A DNA stretch of 64,000 nucleotides from JBAYST01 sp034932745 (lineage in GTDB: Bacteria > Bacillota_I > Bacilli_A > RFN20 > CAG-826). The notes below the pieces were generated by a model, which made no database searches, was not told the DNA's origin, and worked only from the letters and a program-made list of their open reading frames with translations. The DNA lies in the NCBI GenBank assembly GCA_034932745.1, contig JAYFOJ010000001.1, positions 62,001 to 126,000 of the forward strand, written 5' to 3'. Shown here one piece after another: positions 58,798-64,000 of the stretch. The translations under genes were made by a program, and so were the position numbers. Within the stretch, counting starts at the first letter, position 1. Every line of letters starts with the position of its first letter.

Positions 58798-60782
58798 GTG
58801 AAGCACAAGAGAGAATTCTAGAATTAACCAAAATACTTGAAAGGTTTAATTACGAGTATTACGTATTAGATAATCCAAGCGTAAGCGATGCGGAATACGA
58901 CCGCTTAATGCAAGAACTGACGATGCTTGAAAATGAGCACCCAGAGTTTAAAAGTCCACTTAGTCCCACTCAAAGAGTGGGCGGACAAGTCCAGACTGAA
59001 TTCAAAAAAGTGGTCCACAAAAGAATGATGCTTTCACTAGCAAATGCTTTTAATGACGATGATCTTTATGACTTCGATAAGAAGGTAAGAGACATCGTTG
59101 GACAAGACAAAGTAACTTATATGGCTGAGATGAAAATCGATGGCCTTGGAATATCTTTAAACTACAACGGTAAACTAATCTCTGCGGTAACGAGGGGAGA
59201 TGGCGTTGAGGGAGAAGACGTTACTAGCAATGTTTTAACAATTAAATCAGTACCTTCGCATATCGATTTAAAAGGCGATTTTGAAGTTCGAGGCGAAGTG
59301 TTTATGCCAAAGAAGTCTCTCGAAAAATTAAATCGGGAAAGAACGATAAAGGGAGAACCATTACTTGCTAACGCAAGAAACGCTGCTGCTGGTTCGATAA
59401 GACAACTAGATTCTTCGATTGCCGCGACGCGTGGCTTGGATGCATTTTGGTATTATTTTGTTAACGCTAAAGATTTTGGCATCCGCTATCACTCCGAAGC
59501 ATTGAAGTTCTGCGATAAGCTAGGTTTTAAAACCAATCCAGAAAGACGCTTATGCCATGGAATAGAAGAAGTAATTAATTACATTAAAGAATACACGATT
59601 AAAAGACCAAATCTTGCTTATGATATCGATGGTGTAGTCATTAAAGTGGACGACATGTCTTTATACGATAAACTTGGCTATACTGCTAAGACGCCTCGTT
59701 GGGCGATGGCGTATAAATTTCCGCCAGAAGAAGTAATCACTAGATTAAACGACATTATTTTTACCGTTGGAAGAACAGGCAAGATTACTCCTAATGCGGT
59801 TTTATCTCCCGTTAGAGTCGCTGGTTCTTTGGTTCAAAGAGCCACTCTTCACAATGAAGACTTTATTAAAGAAAAGGGTTTGATGATTGGGGATTATGTC
59901 TACTTAAGAAAAGCCGGTGATGTTATTCCGGAAGTCGTTAAAGTTGCCACTGAAAAAAGAGACAACACTCAAGTGCCGTTTCAAATGATTGGTAGTTGTC
60001 CAGTATGTGGCGCACCTTTAATAAAGAAAGATGCTATGCATTTCTGTTTAAATCCTGATTGTGGCGCTAGACAAATCGAAGGGATGATTCACTTTGCGTC
60101 TCGTAATGCGATGGATATCGATGGAATGGGTGAAAAAGTTGTCGAACAATTCTTTAATCAACAATTCTTTAAATCGATTCCGGAAATCTATTTATTACAT
60201 AATCATCGGGATGAAATTATGAATCTCGATGGCTGGCAAGCCAAGTCGATCGACAACCTTTTATCGGCGATTGAATCGAGTAAAAACAACTCGATGGAAA
60301 GATTGCTTTTTGGCCTTGGCATTAAAGAGGTCGGAGAGAAAATGGCAAAGACTCTTTCGAAGAAATTCTTGAATCTCAACTCTTTAGCTAAAGCAACAAT
60401 GGAAGATTTACTCGAAATAAGCGACGTCGGGCCAGTGGTTGCTGAATCGATTTTCAATTGGTTTAGAAGTGAAAAGAATATTAATACAATTAATACCCTA
60501 AGGGAATTAGGTTTGAACTTCATTTATAAAGGACAGGTATCTTCTGCAGCTAATTCGTATTTTTCCGGAAAGACAATCGTCCTTACTGGCACTCTTACTT
60601 CAATGGGAAGAAAAGAGGCTAGTGAACTATTAGAAAATCTTGGTGGCAAAGTAACTGGTTCAGTATCTAGATCGACTGACATCGTTTTAGCAGGTAGTGA
60701 TGCCGGCAGCAAACTAGACAAGGCTAGAGAACTAGGAATTGAAGTCATGGACGAAACTACTTTCTTAAGCCTAATCAAATGA
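58794..60782 (+). CDS. ligA: NAD-dependent DNA ligase LigA
   Basis: LigA seals nicks in replication and repair. The 662-residue protein has the Ia domain (YYVLDNPSVSDAEYDRLM), the adenylated lysine in EMKIDGLG near residue 117, the OB fold, a four-cysteine zinc finger (CPVCGAPL..CLNPDC), helix-hairpin-helix repeats and a C-terminal BRCT domain. ATG overlaps the pcrA stop (ATGA), with GGGGG upstream. Confidence 0.97.
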   Translation: MSEAQERILELTKILERFNYEYYVLDNPSVSDAEYDRLMQELTMLENEHPEFKSPLSPTQRVGGQVQTEFKKVVHKRMMLSLANAFNDDDLYDFDKKVRDIVGQDKVTYMAEMKIDGLGISLNYNGKLISAVTRGDGVEGEDVTSNVLTIKSVPSHIDLKGDFEVRGEVFMPKKSLEKLNRERTIKGEPLLANARNAAAGSIRQLDSSIAATRGLDAFWYYFVNAKDFGIRYHSEALKFCDKLGFKTNPERRLCHGIEEVINYIKEYTIKRPNLAYDIDGVVIKVDDMSLYDKLGYTAKTPRWAMAYKFPPEEVITRLNDIIFTVGRTGKITPNAVLSPVRVAGSLVQRATLHNEDFIKEKGLMIGDYVYLRKAGDVIPEVVKVATEKRDNTQVPFQMIGSCPVCGAPLIKKDAMHFCLNPDCGARQIEGMIHFASRNAMDIDGMGEKVVEQFFNQQFFKSIPEIYLLHNHRDEIMNLDGWQAKSIDNLLSAIESSKNNSMERLLFGLGIKEVGEKMAKTLSKKFLNLNSLAKATMEDLLEISDVGPVVAESIFNWFRSEKNINTINTLRELGLNFIYKGQVSSAANSYFSGKTIVLTGTLTSMGRKEASELLENLGGKVTGSVSRSTDIVLAGSDAGSKLDKARELGIEVMDETTFLSLIK

Positions 60783-60819
60783 TGGTTTTAATACTTTTTA
60801 TAAAAAAAGTGATTAATAA

Positions 60820-60828
60820 TGCTAAAAT
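60820..60828 (+). promoter_or_regulatory. extended -10 promoter of gatCAB
   Basis: TGCTAAAAT lies 23 bases before ATG 60852, leaving a short leader with an AAAGGAAG ribosome site. This is a normal leadered counterpart of the leaderless promoters elsewhere in the window. Confidence 0.55.
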
Positions 60829-60851
60829 AGAAAAACATAAAAGGAAGAATT

Positions 60852-61148
60852 ATGAAAACAGTTAATAAACAAATCTTAAAAACTGCAGCGAACAATCTTC
60901 TTTTCGATATGTCAGAAGAAGAATACGAAACGCTATTAAAAGAGTTTAATATCATCTTAGCGCAGATGGATTATATCGGTTCACTACCGAATGTCGATTC
61001 CATTGAACCGATGACTTTTCCATTTGATGTTTCAAATGATTTTTTAAGAGAAGATGTGCCAGGAGTTCCACTAAGCCGTGAAGATGCTTTGAAAAACGCT
61101 CACGATGTTTCAAATGGCCAAATCAAACTTCCAAAGGTGGTGGGATAA
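60852..61148 (+). CDS. gatC: Asp-tRNA(Asn)/Glu-tRNA(Gln) amidotransferase subunit C
   Basis: GatC stabilises the GatA-GatB complex. The 98-residue protein has the family's N-terminal helices and the segment ..VDSIEPMTFPFDVSNDFLREDVPGVPLSREDALKNA. The AAAGGAAG site sets the start. Its stop shares a base with the gatA ATG (TAATG). Confidence 0.93.
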   Translation: MKTVNKQILKTAANNLLFDMSEEEYETLLKEFNIILAQMDYIGSLPNVDSIEPMTFPFDVSNDFLREDVPGVPLSREDALKNAHDVSNGQIKLPKVVG

Positions 61149-62602
61149 TGTCTTATTTAGATTTAACGATTGTCGAAATCCACCAAGCACTTATCGAACG
61201 AAAAGTGACACCACTTGAACTCGCTAAAGAAGCTTTAAAACGCGCTAAAGAAAATGGCGACAATGCTTTTGAATACATCATGGAAAAAGAAGCACTTGAA
61301 ATTGCTTCTAAATTAAAAGAACCAAGTAATGATCCTTTGTGGGGAATCCCTTTTGTTATCAAGGATAACTTCTCGACAAAAGATGTTCCAACTTCGGCTT
61401 CGAGTCGAATCTTAGACGGATACGTGCCACTATTTAGCGCTACTGTTTACGACAAATTAATTGCAAAAGGTGCTGTCCCAATTGCCAAGGCTACCTTAGA
61501 TGAATTAGCAATGGGCGGTACTGGAACGACTGGGCGTCTTGGTAAAACGTTCAATCCTTGGGATAAAACACACCAAAGAATGATTGGTGGATCGAGCTCT
61601 GGAAGCGCAGTATCCGTTAGTGCTTCGATTGTTCCTTTTTCTCTTGGTTCGGATACTGGAGACTCTGTTCGTAAACCAGCCTCTAACGCCGGCTTAGTTG
61701 GTTATAAACCAACCTGGGGGCGTATTTCTCGATATGGATTATTTCCATTTGCACCTTCTTTAGACCACGTCGGTTATTTTACAAGAAGTGTTGAAGATGC
61801 TTCGATTTTATTAGGAGCTTTAAGTGGTCGAGACGAGCACGATTCTACCTCCTCTTTTAAACCAGTCGATGATTATCGTAAATATATTGGTAAAGACATC
61901 AAAGGCATCAAAGTTGCAGTTATTAAAGAGGTCGTCGATTCGATTAGTGATGGCGAGATTAAGAAGAGTTTTAATAACAGCCTTAACTTTTTAAAAAAGC
62001 AAGGCGCTGAGATTCACGAAGTTTCAATCGATGAAGCTTTGCTAAAAGCAATTTATCCAACTTATATCGTTATTAGTTGCGCCGAAGCGACAAGTAACAA
62101 TGCTAATTTAGATGGTATTAAATTTGGTCCTCGCTATGAAGGCAGTTCATATGAAGAAGTAATGACGAAAGCAAGAACCAATGGTTTTTCCGAATTAATT
62201 AAACGCCGCTTCGTTATCGGCAGTTTCGCTTTGTTAGCGGAAAACCAAGATGTTCTTTTCTTAAGAGCACAAAAAGCACGAAGGATGATCGTCGAAGCCA
62301 TCAATAAAGTACTTTCTGAGTTCGATGTCATCTATCTTCCAGCCTCTCCATCTATTGCACCTAAATTTATCAATTCATCAGATCGCCTTTCGTCTGAATA
62401 TTTAATTGCTGATAATCACCTTGCAATTGGTAATTTTGGCGGTTATCCAAGTATCACTTTCCCACTTGGTTTCGAAGAAAAAATGCCTTTTGGCGGTAAT
62501 ATTACCGGCAGACATTTTGAAGATGGCAAAGTGCTACAAATCGCAAACGCTATTGAACATTTTGTAGGATTAAAGAATCTATCAGCAAAGGAGGGCAAAT
62601 AA
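61148..62602 (+). CDS. gatA: Asp-tRNA(Asn)/Glu-tRNA(Gln) amidotransferase subunit A
   Basis: GatA is the amidase that frees ammonia from glutamine. The 484-residue protein has the Ser-cisSer-Lys triad: Lys in PFVIKDNFSTKD near residue 76, GGSSSGSAV near 151, and SDTGDSVRKPASNAG near 174. The last motif is TGDS where many enzymes have TGGS, a variant I recall from Mollicutes. It starts at the gatC stop. Confidence 0.95.
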   Translation: MSYLDLTIVEIHQALIERKVTPLELAKEALKRAKENGDNAFEYIMEKEALEIASKLKEPSNDPLWGIPFVIKDNFSTKDVPTSASSRILDGYVPLFSATVYDKLIAKGAVPIAKATLDELAMGGTGTTGRLGKTFNPWDKTHQRMIGGSSSGSAVSVSASIVPFSLGSDTGDSVRKPASNAGLVGYKPTWGRISRYGLFPFAPSLDHVGYFTRSVEDASILLGALSGRDEHDSTSSFKPVDDYRKYIGKDIKGIKVAVIKEVVDSISDGEIKKSFNNSLNFLKKQGAEIHEVSIDEALLKAIYPTYIVISCAEATSNNANLDGIKFGPRYEGSSYEEVMTKARTNGFSELIKRRFVIGSFALLAENQDVLFLRAQKARRMIVEAINKVLSEFDVIYLPASPSIAPKFINSSDRLSSEYLIADNHLAIGNFGGYPSITFPLGFEEKMPFGGNITGRHFEDGKVLQIANAIEHFVGLKNLSAKEGK

Positions 62603-62603
62603 G

Positions 62604-64000
62604 ATGAATTTTGAAGCAGTTATCGGTCTAGAAATACACGTCGAGATGAAAACTAAATCTAAAATGTTTTCTAATGCGCCTGTTTCCTTTGGAGATCTTC
62701 CAAATAGCGATGTTGTTCCACTAGATATGGCTTTCCCAGGTACGATGCCTGTCGTCAATAAAAGAGCGGTTATTAACGCTATTCGAGTAGCGAATGCTCT
62801 TAATATGGAAATCGACCATGAATTATGGTTTGACCGCAAGAACTATTTTTATAGCGATTTACCAAAGGGATATCAAATAACTCAACAAAGAAGGCCAATT
62901 GGTAAGAATGGATTCTTATTAATAAACACCTCCAAAGGAAATAGAAGAATTGAAATCGAACGAATTCACCTCGAAGAAGATACTTGCAAACAGTTGCACT
63001 TTAGCGATTACACTTTACTCGATTACAATCGGGCGGGAATCCCGTTAATCGAAATCGTTTCTCGCCCTGATATACGAGATGGCGAAGAAGCGATGAAATA
63101 TGTCGAGACCATAAGGTCTATCGTTCAATATCTCGATGTTTCTAACGGCAAAATGGAAGAGGGTTCATTGCGGTGCGATGTTAATATCTCTTTAAAACCA
63201 ATCGGAGCTAAAAAACTAGGTACTAAAGTCGAGATTAAAAATCTTAACTCTTTAGCCAATGTTCAGAAGGCAATCGATTTTGAAATGCAAAGACAAGAAA
63301 AGATCTTACTCATGGGTCAAGCTGTCCGCCAGGAAACTAGAAGATTTGATGAAGCGACACGCGAGACTGTATTAATGAGAGTTAAAACCGATGCGGTGGA
63401 CTACAAGTATTTTGTCGAACCCAATATTGCGCCGATCAAACTATCAGAAGAGTTTATAGTAGAGACAATAAAATCTTCACCAGAATTAGCTAGTAAAAAA
63501 TATGAAAGATACGTTGGCCTTGGACTTAGCGATTACGACGCTAATATCTTGGTACAAGATAAATCGATAGCAGAATACTTTGATTTAGCCCTTAAAACAA
63601 ATGCTAACCCCAAACTATTAGCGAACTGGCTAATCGTCGACATTCAGGCGGTTTTAAATAAAGAAGAAATTGAAATTTCAAAGTTTAAAATATCGCCAAA
63701 ACATTTAGGCGAATTAGTTCTCATGATTGAAAAGAATGAAATCAGTAATAAACAAGGTCGCGATGTCTTTAACGTCATGCTAAGTGAAGGCGGAAATCCA
63801 AAGGACATTGCATCTAAATTAGGATACGCACTGATTAATGACGATAGTGAGATTGTTAAATTCGTCAATGAAGTATTAGACGCTAATCCACAGTCGATAG
63901 TCGATTTCAAAGGCGGAAAAGATCGTGCTTTTGGATTCTTAGTCGGACAAGTGATGAAAGCATCACATGGTAAGGTTAATCCAGCATTGACCTCGAAGAT
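62604..64000 (+). CDS. gatB: Asp-tRNA(Asn)/Glu-tRNA(Gln) amidotransferase subunit B (3' end outside window)
   Basis: GatB activates the misacylated tRNA for transamidation. The visible 465 codons include GLEIHVEMKTKSKMF, the tRNA-acceptor segment RKNYFYSDLPKGYQITQQ, EEDTCKQLHF and the DYNRAGIPLIEIVSRPD block, and then the helical and YqeY-like tail. AAGGAGGG precedes ATG 62604. The frame is open to the window edge; only about ten residues should be missing. Confidence 0.95.
   Translation, partial: MNFEAVIGLEIHVEMKTKSKMFSNAPVSFGDLPNSDVVPLDMAFPGTMPVVNKRAVINAIRVANALNMEIDHELWFDRKNYFYSDLPKGYQITQQRRPIGKNGFLLINTSKGNRRIEIERIHLEEDTCKQLHFSDYTLLDYNRAGIPLIEIVSRPDIRDGEEAMKYVETIRSIVQYLDVSNGKMEEGSLRCDVNISLKPIGAKKLGTKVEIKNLNSLANVQKAIDFEMQRQEKILLMGQAVRQETRRFDEATRETVLMRVKTDAVDYKYFVEPNIAPIKLSEEFIVETIKSSPELASKKYERYVGLGLSDYDANILVQDKSIAEYFDLALKTNANPKLLANWLIVDIQAVLNKEEIEISKFKISPKHLGELVLMIEKNEISNKQGRDVFNVMLSEGGNPKDIASKLGYALINDDSEIVKFVNEVLDANPQSIVDFKGGKDRAFGFLVGQVMKASHGKVNPALTSK

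Noticed and set aside
1..64000. Mycoplasma genetic code (TGA as tryptophan)
   Set aside because: TGA ends several well-defined genes, for example at 18327-18329 and 29419-29421, and conserved tryptophans are TGG.
1..64000. CRISPR arrays, insertion sequences, tRNA or rRNA genes, prophage genes
   Set aside because: No regularly spaced repeats, transposase motifs, tRNA cloverleafs (apart from the tmRNA) or phage proteins were seen on either strand.

Overview
The window is a compact, AT-rich bacterial chromosome segment. The gene families and their order (tilS-ftsH-dus-lysS; rpsF-ssb-rpsR-gdpP-rplI-dnaB-walJ-rlmH; tsaE-tsaB-rimI-tsaD; pcrA-ligA-gatCAB) are those of low-GC Gram-positives. TGA acts as a stop (for example at 18327-18329 and 29419-29421) and tryptophan is TGG, so the code is the standard one, not the Mycoplasma code. 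Lipoproteins with Ser/Asp-rich stalks, a membrane-anchored BspA-type leucine-rich-repeat protein, a Mollicutes-like OppD and many leaderless genes point by inference to an uncultured gut-type Bacillota close to Erysipelotrichia, Acholeplasma, RF39 or RFN20. No rRNA gene was present to test this.

Layout. 1-5934: housekeeping block tilS, ftsH, dus, lysS. 5935-12795: rpsF operon through dnaB, walJ, rlmH and a small unknown gene. 12836-15402: two minus-strand membrane proteins, one a CPA2 cation/H+ antiporter. 15500-15895: tmRNA. 16008-23088: an ABC exporter locus whose first gene fuses a YwaF/TMEM164-like membrane domain to an ABC ATPase, followed by a permease, an anchored Ig-like protein and a large lipoprotein. 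23279-25862: two tandem degV genes and a membrane-bound XRE regulator. 26108-30750: a tiny acidic ORF, a patatin phospholipase, a Wzy-like membrane protein, a lipoprotein, a TupA-like ATP-grasp and a small membrane protein. 30925-41004: an oligopeptide ABC transporter (oppABCDF) apparently continuing into a BspA-like protein and a lipoprotein. 41045-46060: flippase and three glycosyltransferases. 46119-48956: uracil-DNA glycosylase, TPP riboswitch, ThiT-like transporter and an unknown membrane protein. 49099-53735: Ntdp, t6A genes, asnS and a tiny membrane ORF. 53768-55988: three-gene minus-strand membrane operon. 56063-64000: thioredoxin-like lipoprotein, pcrA, ligA, gatC, gatA and the truncated gatB.

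The strongest unexpected signal is a consistent promoter design. At least ten first-in-transcript genes have no Shine-Dalgarno site but carry a -10 box (often an extended TGnTAnnnT) 6 to 10 bases before the start codon, giving leaderless or almost leaderless mRNA. Genes inside operons have ordinary AGGAGG-type sites. Other points worth a second look are the YwaF-ABC fusion with its internal ribosome binding site, a TPP riboswitch with a readable translational switch, a tmRNA tag ending in CCAA, a strong stem-loop between oppA and oppB, and a perfect inverted repeat against the pcrA start codon. I found no CRISPR array, insertion sequence, tRNA, rRNA or recognisable phage gene.
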